Assembly (NCBI GenBank): GCA_003219355.1
Contig: QHOQ01000167.1
Location: 1-5,233, forward strand
From: Verrucomicrobiota bacterium
GTDB taxonomy: Bacteria > Verrucomicrobiota > Verrucomicrobiia > Chthoniobacterales > UBA10450
Length of the DNA: 5,233 bases
Direction of reading: 5' to 3'
Shown: positions 1 through 5,233 of the stretch, one piece after another
Position numbering within the stretch: position 1 is the first letter of the stretch
Layout: each line of letters starts with the position of its first letter
The notes under the pieces: generated by a model
The model's database searches: none
Seen by the model: only the letters and a program-made list of their open reading frames with translations
Told to the model about the DNA's origin: nothing
Position numbers and translations under genes: made by a program

Positions 1-1298
1 GGGAGATCGAGCGAAGTATCGTTGAACTCAATCACGTGACCTTCGCTGATCAGCCAGCGCAGGTCGGAAGCGAGCGCGAGTTTGTGCGATTCGATGTCTT
101 CGATCGAAAGATCGACAGTCAATTTGTCGGCAAGCTCTTTGCGATTGATACTGGGTGTGGCTGCTACCGCCTCCAGAATTGCGTTCACCGAAGGAGATAC
201 GCCACCCTGCTCATGGACAAACGCGCGGATCCGGATGGGAGAGACGAACAACATGCCGCGTCGATGCCGAAAAACGTTAAGGCCAGCTTGTCGAAATCGG
301 CCCGCTAACTCCTGCATCATGTTCGACGGCGAGCGAGTCTCGCGCGTCCAGGCATCTTCAATCGTGCGATTGAGCGTTCGATCAGGCAGACGCCGGCTCA
401 AGACCCCGCCAATGGTTACTTCCTCCGCACTGCGAACCAAGCCCGGCAGGTAATTGGACCGGAAGTGCCGTTCTGCTTCCACTGCGGACGCGAACGTTGA
501 GGGAATTTCATCACGGGATGTCGTATATGTCGTCACCGTTCGCGCTTCTTCTTTCCAGCGCTCGATTAACGCCGGATCGTTCACGATCTCGATTTGCCGC
601 TGATATTCGGCGAAGCTCATGCGACGGCTGAAGCGCTGTTCGTAAAGGCCGCGAAGCTGCGGCTGATAATTATGATGATTGGTCGGGCCAAGAAGCGTCC
701 CGCTCAGTCTGCAGCGGGCGACGTTTGAGAAATTTCCTTTGATTGGATCTGATTGGGTGATGTCGATCTTGTAAAAATCCTCGTGAGCGAATCGAAATGC
801 GTTTCGCTCAAGGAAGTCTCGATCCAGAGACATCGCGTCATTTTTGCCCAGTTGATAAACCGGCGATTCTGTCTTTGCCGTCAACCGGACATCATAGCGT
901 TCCGGTTTTTCGAGGAACAAGCGCGCCAGAGCAAAAACGGAATATGCAACTGAAGCCGACTTGATTTGCGCGACTACGCTTTCAAATGCCGGCGAGTGCG
1001 GCAGAAAACGAACCGTAATTTCTGCCGGAGCGATTGCCCGAAAAACCTTGCGCTGATCTCCATGGTTTCGATTGCGAGCTCGGCGGTCGCGCCCGTTTTG
1101 AGATTCGCGCGACATTTTTGACTCGCGCGAGCGTGGAGCGCGATCACGCCGGGAACGATTTGGAGCACGTGATCGCCGGTCATTTTCCTCGCCGCTGGCG
1201 TGCTCGTAGATCCTCTCCTTAGCGGGTTCTTTCACCCACGCGGGTAGCAATTTAAGATCGAGCAAATCAACTGGCTCGACAGGCGAAGACGACATCAT
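1..1298 (-). CDS. Conserved hypothetical protein, Arg-rich N-terminus, C-terminus off the left edge
   Basis: An uninterrupted minus-strand frame of 432 complete codons runs from ATG at 1298 to the window edge, so the C-terminus is missing. I do not recognise a characterised family; the opening (PVDLLDLKLLPAWVKEP, residues 6-24) resembles conserved hypotheticals I associate with Verrucomicrobia. Residues about 38-84 are Arg/Ser/Asp-rich and probably disordered, with 16 Arg in residues 41-83. Residues 88-260 look folded and contain a striking GPTNHHNYQPQ stretch (204-214) followed by a charged helical region. Residues about 370-430 alternate helices and short strands in a winged-helix-like way (NRKELADKL, SDLRWLISEGHVIEF). 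No signal peptide or membrane segment is seen, so it is probably cytosolic. Start choice is uncertain: ATG 1298 and ATG 1295 are adjacent, and GGA at 1303-1301 fits 1295 best. ATG 1349 is also in frame, and the frame is closed by TAG at 1379-1377. It is divergent from acpP. A nucleic-acid-binding role is only an inference. Confidence 0.85.
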   Translation of the reverse strand, partial: MMSSSPVEPVDLLDLKLLPAWVKEPAKERIYEHASGEENDRRSRAPNRSRRDRAPRSRESKMSRESQNGRDRRARNRNHGDQRKVFRAIAPAEITVRFLPHSPAFESVVAQIKSASVAYSVFALARLFLEKPERYDVRLTAKTESPVYQLGKNDAMSLDRDFLERNAFRFAHEDFYKIDITQSDPIKGNFSNVARCRLSGTLLGPTNHHNYQPQLRGLYEQRFSRRMSFAEYQRQIEIVNDPALIERWKEEARTVTTYTTSRDEIPSTFASAVEAERHFRSNYLPGLVRSAEEVTIGGVLSRRLPDRTLNRTIEDAWTRETRSPSNMMQELAGRFRQAGLNVFRHRRGMLFVSPIRIRAFVHEQGGVSPSVNAILEAVAATPSINRKELADKLTVDLSIEDIESHKLALASDLRWLISEGHVIEFNDTSLDL

Positions 1299-1389
1299 TT
1301 TCCATCTACTCGAATGACGCAGGAAGTAAATCGAAAGCCGCTCGCGCATTGCGCCTGAAATTGATTGACAAGCTCTCTAATTCATTTAC

Positions 1390-1418
1390 TTGCCATCCTG
1401 TGCTCGGACTGCTTTAAC
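1390..1418 (+). promoter_or_regulatory. Candidate sigma70-type promoter for acpP
   Basis: TTGCCA (1390-1395, five of six matches to TTGACA) is followed after exactly 17 bp by TTTAAC (1413-1418, four of six matches to TATAAT). Transcription would start near 1425, leaving a leader of about 30 nt before the acpP ATG. A perfect TTGACA also occurs at 1365-1370, but no good -10 box lies 16-18 bp after it. The region 1299-1456 is the divergent spacer between acpP and the minus-strand hypothetical gene. I saw no convincing promoter for the minus gene and no other gene there. Confidence 0.4.
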
Positions 1419-1456
1419 CTTTTCGACGCGCAACCAACCCGAACGAAACAAATTTT

Positions 1457-1705
1457 ATGGCGGAAAAATCAATCGAAGAGAAGGTCAAGGACATCATCGT
1501 GGAGCAACTGGGTGTGAACCCGGAGCAGGTCACACCACAGGCATCGTTCATTGAAGATTTGGGCGCGGACTCGCTGGATATCGTCGAGCTGGTGATGGCG
1601 TTTGAAGAGGAATTCTCCGTGGAAGTGCCGGACGAAGACGCCGAGAAACTGCAAACGGTGGGCGACGTCGTGAAATACATCGAAGAACGAGCGAAACCGC
1701 AATAA
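1457..1705 (+). CDS. acpP: Acyl carrier protein
   Basis: This encodes the small acidic carrier of growing acyl chains in type II fatty acid synthesis, acting in the cytosol and also donating acyl groups to lipid A and phospholipid enzymes. It is full length at 82 residues. The phosphopantetheine attachment motif is DSLD at residues 38-41 with Ser39 as the modified residue, in the typical setting EDLGADSLDIVELVMAFEE, which forms recognition helix II. Helix I (residues 4-18) and the C-terminal helix (VGDVVKYIEE) are also standard. The ATG at 1457 gives the usual N-terminus, although its upstream bases (GAACGAAACAAATTTT) hold no Shine-Dalgarno motif. It appears monocistronic: a candidate promoter lies upstream, a strong hairpin lies downstream, and no fabF, fabD or fabG neighbour is visible here. 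Confidence 0.97.
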   Translation: MAEKSIEEKVKDIIVEQLGVNPEQVTPQASFIEDLGADSLDIVELVMAFEEEFSVEVPDEDAEKLQTVGDVVKYIEERAKPQ

Positions 1706-1734
1706 TACGCGCGCAGCGCGAGTTGTTCGGGAGA

Positions 1735-1761
1735 CGAAAACACGGCTCCGCCGTGTTTTCG
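1735..1761 (+). terminator. Perfect 12-bp hairpin after acpP, likely intrinsic terminator
   Basis: CGAAAACACGGC pairs perfectly with GCCGTGTTTTCG around a 3-nt TCC loop, 30 nt after the acpP stop. The GC-rich tip, the A-run on the left arm and the T-run on the right arm fit an intrinsic terminator. However, the T-run is mostly inside the stem and the following bases (CGTTTAAGG) are a weak U-tract. The symmetry means it could act on either strand. It separates acpP from the channel gene. Confidence 0.6.
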
Positions 1762-1769
1762 CGTTTAAG

Positions 1770-1787
1770 GTTGCAGAGAAATGCAAC
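1770..1787 (+). repeat. Small inverted repeat upstream of the mechanosensitive channel gene
   Basis: GTTGCA (1770-1775) and TGCAAC (1782-1787) form a 6-bp stem around GAGAAA. It lies just 3' of the larger hairpin and 19 nt before the GTG start of the channel gene, so it would sit in that gene's leader if transcription reads through. It may be chance; no function is claimed. Confidence 0.25.
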
Positions 1788-1806
1788 ACGCCCAGACTAG
1801 ATTGCA

Positions 1807-2901
1807 GTGAGCTTCTCGATTTTTGAGAGACCGTTATTTCAGATCGGGGGCCATTACGTCACGTTTCTGGGAGTAATTGCCTTTGTCATTCTTTTTGCGG
1901 CTGGTCTCGTTATTGCCCGAATACTGCAGAGCGATGTCGTCCGGCGTTTTTTCAGTCGCTTCAAGATCGACACGAATTTTGTGGCGATCGTCACGACGAT
2001 TTTAAGTCTGGCTGCGCTCGTCTTTTTCACTATCAGCGCAATTAATGCGGCTGGCATTCCGCTGGCCTGGAATGCCCCTCTTCCGGCCGTTTCGCTCAGT
2101 CTTGTCCAGATTTTTCTCCTGATTGGCCTTCTAGTTGCGGTTTTTTGGATCTCCTCGAGAACGAAACGCTTTCTTTTCAATCGGTTTCTGGTCAATAGTG
2201 GATTAGATCGCGCGCTTCAGTATGCGATTTCCCAAATCATTGCCAACATCGTGCTGGTCGTTGGCATTTTCATTGTTCTAGAAAACACCGGCATTCATCT
2301 TGGCGCACTGGCCGTCTTCGCGGGAGCAGTTGGCGTAGGCGTTGGCTTCGGACTGCAAAACATCGCCAGCAATTTCATCAGCGGCCTGGTGATTCTGGCC
2401 GAACGGCCAATCACAATCGGGGACCGTGTCGAAGTCGCAGGGATCACGGGTCAGGTGCAGAAAATTCGCGCCCGCAGCACAATCATCCGCACCAACGACA
2501 ACATCACGATGATCGTGCCGAACACGAAATTCATCGATTCGCCCGTGACCAACTGGACTTATGGCGATCCGCGGGTGCGGTTTCGCATCCCAGTCGGCGT
2601 CGCCTACGGCAGCGACATCGCCAGAGTACGCGAGGCCTTGCTCGCCGCCGGACGTGAAAATCCGAATACCTTAAAGGATCCAGCTCCGAGCGTTTTTCTC
2701 CAGAAATTCGGCGACAACTCGATCGACTTCGAACTGGTGGTCTGGAGTAGTGAGATGAGCGCTCGGCCGAGCCGCTATCGAAGCGACCTCAATTTTACCA
2801 TCGAGCGGAAATTTCGCGAAGCCGGAATCGAGATTCCGAATCCGCAACGCGATCTCCACATTCGCGGCGGGGTGATCAACGTGAAAAGCGTGTCAGAATA
2901 G
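1807..2901 (+). CDS. MscS-family mechanosensitive ion channel
   Basis: This encodes a 364-residue inner-membrane channel that would open under membrane tension and release solutes on hypo-osmotic shock. Four hydrophobic helices (about residues 18-40, 57-80, 93-116 and 137-160) precede the pore helix TM3 (about 165-197), which has the Gly/Ala-rich AGAVGVGVGFG run. The family hallmark follows directly: LQNIASNFISG, then ILAERPITIGDRVEV (196-210) leading into the beta domain. IVPNTKFIDSPVTNW (236-250) and the C-terminal IPNPQRDLHIR (343-353) are also typical. With about five helices it is larger than E. coli MscS (286 residues, three helices), but it lacks the long periplasmic domain of MscK. 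The GTG at 1807 is the first usable start, because TAG at 1798-1800 closes the frame just upstream. No Shine-Dalgarno is visible. The exact subfamily and the solute preference cannot be read from the sequence. Confidence 0.95.
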   Translation: MSFSIFERPLFQIGGHYVTFLGVIAFVILFAAGLVIARILQSDVVRRFFSRFKIDTNFVAIVTTILSLAALVFFTISAINAAGIPLAWNAPLPAVSLSLVQIFLLIGLLVAVFWISSRTKRFLFNRFLVNSGLDRALQYAISQIIANIVLVVGIFIVLENTGIHLGALAVFAGAVGVGVGFGLQNIASNFISGLVILAERPITIGDRVEVAGITGQVQKIRARSTIIRTNDNITMIVPNTKFIDSPVTNWTYGDPRVRFRIPVGVAYGSDIARVREALLAAGRENPNTLKDPAPSVFLQKFGDNSIDFELVVWSSEMSARPSRYRSDLNFTIERKFREAGIEIPNPQRDLHIRGGVINVKSVSE

Positions 2902-2918
2902 GAAACACGGGAAAGATC

Positions 2919-2946
2919 AGAGGCGTAGCCCCTCCGCAACGCCTCT
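2919..2946 (+). terminator. 8-bp-stem hairpin between the channel and acyltransferase genes; possible terminator or REP-like element
   Basis: AGAGGCGT (2919-2926) pairs perfectly with ACGCCTCT (2939-2946) around a 12-nt C-rich loop, 17 nt after the channel stop codon. Only TTTG follows, so the U-tract is minimal. The form (GGCGTAGCCCC, then CGCAACGCC) resembles dispersed intergenic palindromes, so it could be a repeat-family copy instead of, or as well as, a terminator. Only one copy is in this window. Confidence 0.45.
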
Positions 2947-2971
2947 TTGTCCAAGCCGCATTTGCTTTCCC

Positions 2972-4135
2972 ATGAAGTATGGCGACCCACTTCCGTTTAA
3001 AGATGGCGTAGCCAAAATCGTTTCGCGCACTGACGTGCAGGCTTGCGACTCATGGCAACGCGCGTTCCACGATAAGTGCAAAGATCATCGTTACTACGAG
3101 ATCGTCGATGAGACGTTGGATGGCCATTTCGAACATCGTTATCTGCGGATCGAGGATCAGGCCGGCGCTATTCGTGCGATCCAGCCAGTATTCTTTGTCC
3201 GCCAGAATCTTGTCGAAGCCGTGCCGGGCAAACTTCGTTCAGTCATCGATGTAATTCGCAAGGTTTTCCCTCGCTTTCTGACGATGCGCGTTTTGATGGT
3301 TGGCTGCGCGGCCGGTACAGGCGACCTGGGCGTCTGTAACGAGAAGGATCGATCCTGGGTGGCAAATGCTTTGCAATCGAGCCTTCAGATTTATGCCAGG
3401 CATAATAAAGCTTCCCTGATCGTCCTGAAAGACTTTCCTGCGAATTACCGCCCCGCGCTTGAAACGTTTTGTTCAAACGGCTATGCGCGCGTACCGAGCA
3501 TGCCGATGACCCGGCTCGCCCTTCCCTACCACGATTGGGACGAATATTTTCGCACGCTTAGCAAGGCGACCCGGAAAGATCTGCGCCGCAAATTTCGGAA
3601 AGCAGAACGTGCGCCAAAGATCGAGATGGAGATCGTCACCGACGTCGCTCCCTACATCGATGAAATTTATCCGCTGTATCTTCAGGTGCACGAGCGTTCG
3701 CCGATGAAATTTGAGACACTAACCAAAAGTTATTTTCGTGCGATTGGACGGCGGATGCCGGATCGAACGCGCTTCTTCATCTGGCGGCAAAGTGGCAAAA
3801 TCGTAGCATTCAGTTTTTGCTTGGTGTGTAACGACGCGATCTACGATGAATGCATCGGGCTCGATTACAGCGTCGCGCTCGATCTGCACCTGTATTTCTA
3901 CACGCTGCGCGACATTATCTCGTGGTCGCTGCAACAAGGATTGAGATACTACTACAGTAACCCATTGAATTACGGACCCAAGCTGCACCTCCGCTGTGAG
4001 CTCGTGTCCCTCGACTTGTACGTCATGCACACGAGCGCGATTTTGAATCCGATTTTCGGCCGGATGATCAAATATTTGGGACCGACGCGCCACGATCCGT
4101 TCTTGCGGCGATTTCCAAATTCCGATCAGCTTTGA
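2972..4135 (+). CDS. FemAB/GNAT-like N-acyltransferase
   Basis: This 387-residue cytosolic-looking protein, with no signal peptide or membrane helix, resembles the GNAT-fold FemAB-like/BioF2-like N-acyltransferases (COG3146 or Acetyltransf_6 style). The first half (about 25-170) includes SWQRAFHDKCKDHRYYEIVD and the Gly-rich VGCAAGTGDLG (110-120). The second half begins at about 174. It carries LSKATRKDLRRKFRKAER (196-213), the basic stretch typical of this group. ELY-like EIYPLYLQVHERS (231-243), GKIVAFSFCLV (275-285) and a GLDYS/LHLYFY segment (296-310) follow. Next comes GLRYYYSNPLNYGPKLHLRCELVSLDLYVMH (323-353), where such proteins keep a Tyr/Lys-rich acceptor or CoA-side region. Family members move acyl or aminoacyl groups to amino groups; the substrate is not evident here. 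The ATG at 2972 has no Shine-Dalgarno, but the N-terminus looks intact. The two small membrane genes follow after 46 nt, suggesting an operon and an envelope role (inference). Confidence 0.75.
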   Translation: MKYGDPLPFKDGVAKIVSRTDVQACDSWQRAFHDKCKDHRYYEIVDETLDGHFEHRYLRIEDQAGAIRAIQPVFFVRQNLVEAVPGKLRSVIDVIRKVFPRFLTMRVLMVGCAAGTGDLGVCNEKDRSWVANALQSSLQIYARHNKASLIVLKDFPANYRPALETFCSNGYARVPSMPMTRLALPYHDWDEYFRTLSKATRKDLRRKFRKAERAPKIEMEIVTDVAPYIDEIYPLYLQVHERSPMKFETLTKSYFRAIGRRMPDRTRFFIWRQSGKIVAFSFCLVCNDAIYDECIGLDYSVALDLHLYFYTLRDIISWSLQQGLRYYYSNPLNYGPKLHLRCELVSLDLYVMHTSAILNPIFGRMIKYLGPTRHDPFLRRFPNSDQL

Positions 4136-4181
4136 GATTCGAATTCGGTTGCCATGACATGACGGCGGGTTAAAAAGCCGA

Positions 4182-4586
4182 ATGCAGGATCGACCTTCCG
4201 GTTTCGGCAATCCGTGGCTGCAACTGGCAGTGAGTGTGGTGTGCGTGCTCGTGTCGGAACTTCTTTTGAAACGCGGCGCGACCGACATTGCAGATCTTTC
4301 CAGCGCATGGTCATGGACCGGAATCAATGGGCTGGAGTCGCCGCTGGTCTGGCTGGGGATCGCTTTCGTAATCGCCAGCTTTCTCAGTTGGCTCTACGTT
4401 CTTAAATACATTCCGCTCACGATCGCTTTTCCGCTATCGCGAGTGGTCGACATCCTGGTTCCGGTGAGCTGCTGGATTTTTCTCGGTGAATTTATTTCGA
4501 TCTGGCGCTGGTGCGGTATTGCTCTCGTCGTCATAGGCCTGGCCTTGGTTGCCAAGCCGGTCGCACGAATAGAGGAACGCTTGTGA
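4182..4586 (+). CDS. Small EamA/SMR-like four-helix membrane protein, first of a pair
   Basis: This is a 134-residue half-size EamA-type transporter. Four hydrophobic segments lie at about 12-29, 54-74, 78-101 and 107-124. The repeat signature is clear: YIPLTIAFPLSRVVD (76-90), then FLGEFISIWRWCGIALVVIG (100-119), which matches the usual Gly-Glu bend between helices 3 and 4. The order is that of SMR, ArnE/ArnF and EamA half-proteins. Aligning on the Lys at the end of helix 1 (Lys30) puts Val22 at the site of EmrE Glu14, so proton-coupled drug export is unlikely. Lipid-carrier flipping like ArnE/ArnF is an alternative (inference). The C-terminal AKPVARIEERL is basic, suggesting N-in/C-in. ATG 4182 is the only good start because TGA at 4155-4157 closes the frame; its Shine-Dalgarno is weak. 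Its TGA overlaps the next gene. Confidence 0.8.
   Translation: MQDRPSGFGNPWLQLAVSVVCVLVSELLLKRGATDIADLSSAWSWTGINGLESPLVWLGIAFVIASFLSWLYVLKYIPLTIAFPLSRVVDILVPVSCWIFLGEFISIWRWCGIALVVIGLALVAKPVARIEERL
4571..4576 (+). promoter_or_regulatory. Shine-Dalgarno fixing the GTG start of the second small membrane gene
   Basis: AGAGGA lies 6 nt before GTG 4583, inside the end of the upstream gene. It is the only strong Shine-Dalgarno among the starts in this window. It decides the start at 4583 over an in-frame ATG at 4511, which would add 24 unrelated Arg-rich residues read out of frame from the upstream gene. Confidence 0.75.
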
Positions 4587-4927
4587 CTTTCCTCTCCTTC
4601 TCCTTCATTCTTGCTTCTTTGCTGAGCTTTGTATGGGCTCAGGTCGTCCTAAAGAGGGCGATGGAAGCCACGCGAAAGGGCGGGCTTCGAAATTTACGTT
4701 TTATCTTACGCGTTGCCGGCGGCATCGCTTTGATGACGATTTCTTTTTTTCTTACTCTCGGATTACTGCAACGGTTCGACCTTAGTTATCTTTATCCCTT
4801 TCAAGGGTTGAGCGTCATTATCATCAGCCTGATGGCGGCGGTCATGCTGAAGGAGAAGCTGACCTTGCAACTGACGATCGGTGCATTGTTGATCAGCACC
4901 GGAATTGTACTCGTATCACTGAGTTAA
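4583..4927 (+). CDS. Small EamA/SMR-like four-helix membrane protein, second of a pair
   Basis: This is a 114-residue partner with hydrophobic segments at about 2-22, 44-63, 68-89 and 94-112. Helix 1, ILASLLSFVWAQVVLKRA, recalls ArnE-type helix 1 as I remember it. The LSYLYPFQGLSVIIISL and LKEKLTLQLTIGALLISTG stretches (67-83 and 89-107) are the SMR/EamA helix 3-4 signature with the conserved Glu. Aligning on Lys24, Phe16 occupies the position of EmrE Glu14, so a drug-exporter role is unlikely. The loop after helix 1 is strongly basic (seven Lys/Arg in residues 24-43), which predicts loop 1 in the cytosol and N-out/C-out, opposite to the preceding protein. The GTG start overlaps the upstream TGA as GTGA (4583-4586), implying translational coupling and equal dosage. 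The stop overlaps the convergent minus-strand gene by 12 bp. A heterodimeric transporter or flippase with its neighbour is the most likely reading. Confidence 0.8.
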   Translation: MTFLSFSFILASLLSFVWAQVVLKRAMEATRKGGLRNLRFILRVAGGIALMTISFFLTLGLLQRFDLSYLYPFQGLSVIIISLMAAVMLKEKLTLQLTIGALLISTGIVLVSLS

Positions 4928-5233
4928 CGCTGGCCAAAGTTTTTCCAGCGCAGCCGAGTTTATCCTATCAATCTGGTCGGGAGCCGGCAATTGGAGTTTC
5001 GGGTGATCGAATTCCGCAGCGAAACGCTGCTTCCAACGCGCGTAGGCCGGCGTTGAGAAGGCACCGCAAATATCACCGCCGATAATTTTCGTGCTGCTAC
5101 GCAGACTTGATAGTGCCCACTCAAGGTCGGCAACGCCAAAGCGGCCACTCTCCCAGTTTGTCGCAGCCTCTTCTGCACGAAGACAATCGAGATCGATCGT
5201 GACATAAACGTTCCCACCTCTGAGGTTTTTTAA
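4916..5233 (-). CDS. Arginase/agmatinase-family (ureohydrolase-fold) protein, C-terminal fragment
   Basis: A minus-strand frame enters at the right edge and reads 105 codons to TGA at 4918-4916; the N-terminus lies outside the window. VYVTIDLDCL (9-18 from the edge) matches the ureohydrolase strand that ends in the Asp-x-Asp metal-binding pair (Asp14, Asp16). NWESGRFGVADLEWALSSL (26-44) and IIGGDICGAFSTP (50-62) follow in the order of the arginase-fold end, the latter where arginases have the VxxxDVVE-type strand. The tail (DHPKLQLP and onward) is unremarkable. The family cleaves guanidino compounds such as arginine, agmatine or formiminoglutamate using a two-manganese centre. The other metal ligands (His and the first Asp cluster) are not in view, so activity and substrate cannot be judged. 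It is convergent with, and overlaps, the last small membrane gene, with no terminator between them. Confidence 0.65.
   Translation of the reverse strand, partial: LKNLRGGNVYVTIDLDCLRAEEAATNWESGRFGVADLEWALSSLRSSTKIIGGDICGAFSTPAYARWKQRFAAEFDHPKLQLPAPDQIDRINSAALEKLWPALTQ

Noticed and set aside
36..453. Two plus-strand open frames at the left edge
   Set aside because: Both are antisense to the continuous 432-codon minus-strand gene and read as Arg/Ser-rich noise without domain features.
974..1183. 69-codon minus-strand frame starting MTGDHVLQ within the hypothetical gene
   Set aside because: It is out of frame with, and inside, the longer minus-strand gene. Its openness follows from the Arg-rich codons of that region.
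1365..1392. Perfect TTGACA at 1365-1370 as the acpP promoter -35 box
   Set aside because: The best -10 candidate at normal spacing (TACTTG, 16 bp) matches only two of six bases. The TTGCCA-17-TTTAAC pair downstream is a better fit.
1705..1726. CGCGC-A-GCGCG palindrome after the acpP stop
   Set aside because: A 5-bp stem with a 1-nt loop cannot fold well, and such runs are common by chance in GC-rich DNA.
1469..1789. Minus-strand open frames opposite acpP
   Set aside because: acpP is certain on the plus strand; the antisense translations are low-complexity Ser- or Phe/His-rich text with no family resemblance.
3719..4327. 202-codon minus-strand open frame opposite the acyltransferase and the first small membrane gene
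   Set aside because: It lies antisense to two well-supported genes, crosses their boundary, and its translation shows no recognisable domain. It is most likely a shadow of GC-biased codon use.
4960..5217. 85-codon minus-strand frame at the right edge
   Set aside because: The other minus-strand frame over the same bases carries clear ureohydrolase motifs (TIDLDCL, IIGGD), so this one is a shadow.

Overview
The window looks like chromosomal DNA of moderate GC (roughly 50-55% by eye) from a Gram-negative-type bacterium. Overall gene style suggests Verrucomicrobiota (Spartobacteria/Chthoniobacterales-like soil lineages). The hints are a large Arg-rich conserved-hypothetical protein opening with an LLPAWVKEP-type N-terminus, an orphan acpP, an arginase-like protein with the NWESGRF motif, and mostly Shine-Dalgarno-poor starts. 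This placement rests on recognition, not on a search.

Layout. Positions 1-1298, minus strand: the N-terminal 432 codons of an uncharacterised protein that runs off the left edge. It has an Arg-rich disordered segment, a conserved middle, and a probable winged-helix-like C-terminal part. Positions 1299-1456: a divergent intergenic region with a candidate sigma70-type promoter for acpP. Positions 1457-1705: acyl carrier protein, followed by a perfect 12-bp hairpin. Positions 1807-2901: an MscS-family mechanosensitive channel with a GTG start, followed by an 8-bp-stem hairpin. Positions 2972-4927: a three-gene same-strand cluster made of a FemAB/GNAT-like N-acyltransferase and two small four-helix EamA/SMR-type membrane proteins. 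The last two overlap by 4 nt (GTGA). Positions 4916-5233, minus strand: the C-terminal end of an arginase/agmatinase-family protein, converging on and overlapping the last small membrane gene by 12 bp.

How the genes may work together. ACP and MscS are housekeeping functions, each apparently closed by its own hairpin. The most interesting unit is acyltransferase plus paired half-size transporters. The two small proteins carry opposite charge biases, as expected for an antiparallel heterodimer, and both lack the membrane glutamate of drug-exporting SMR proteins. This recalls ArnE/ArnF-type lipid-carrier flippases. A working hypothesis is an envelope lipid or glycan modification module in which the cytosolic enzyme acylates an amino group and the small pair moves the lipid-linked product. 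No mobile element, CRISPR array, tRNA or rRNA was seen.
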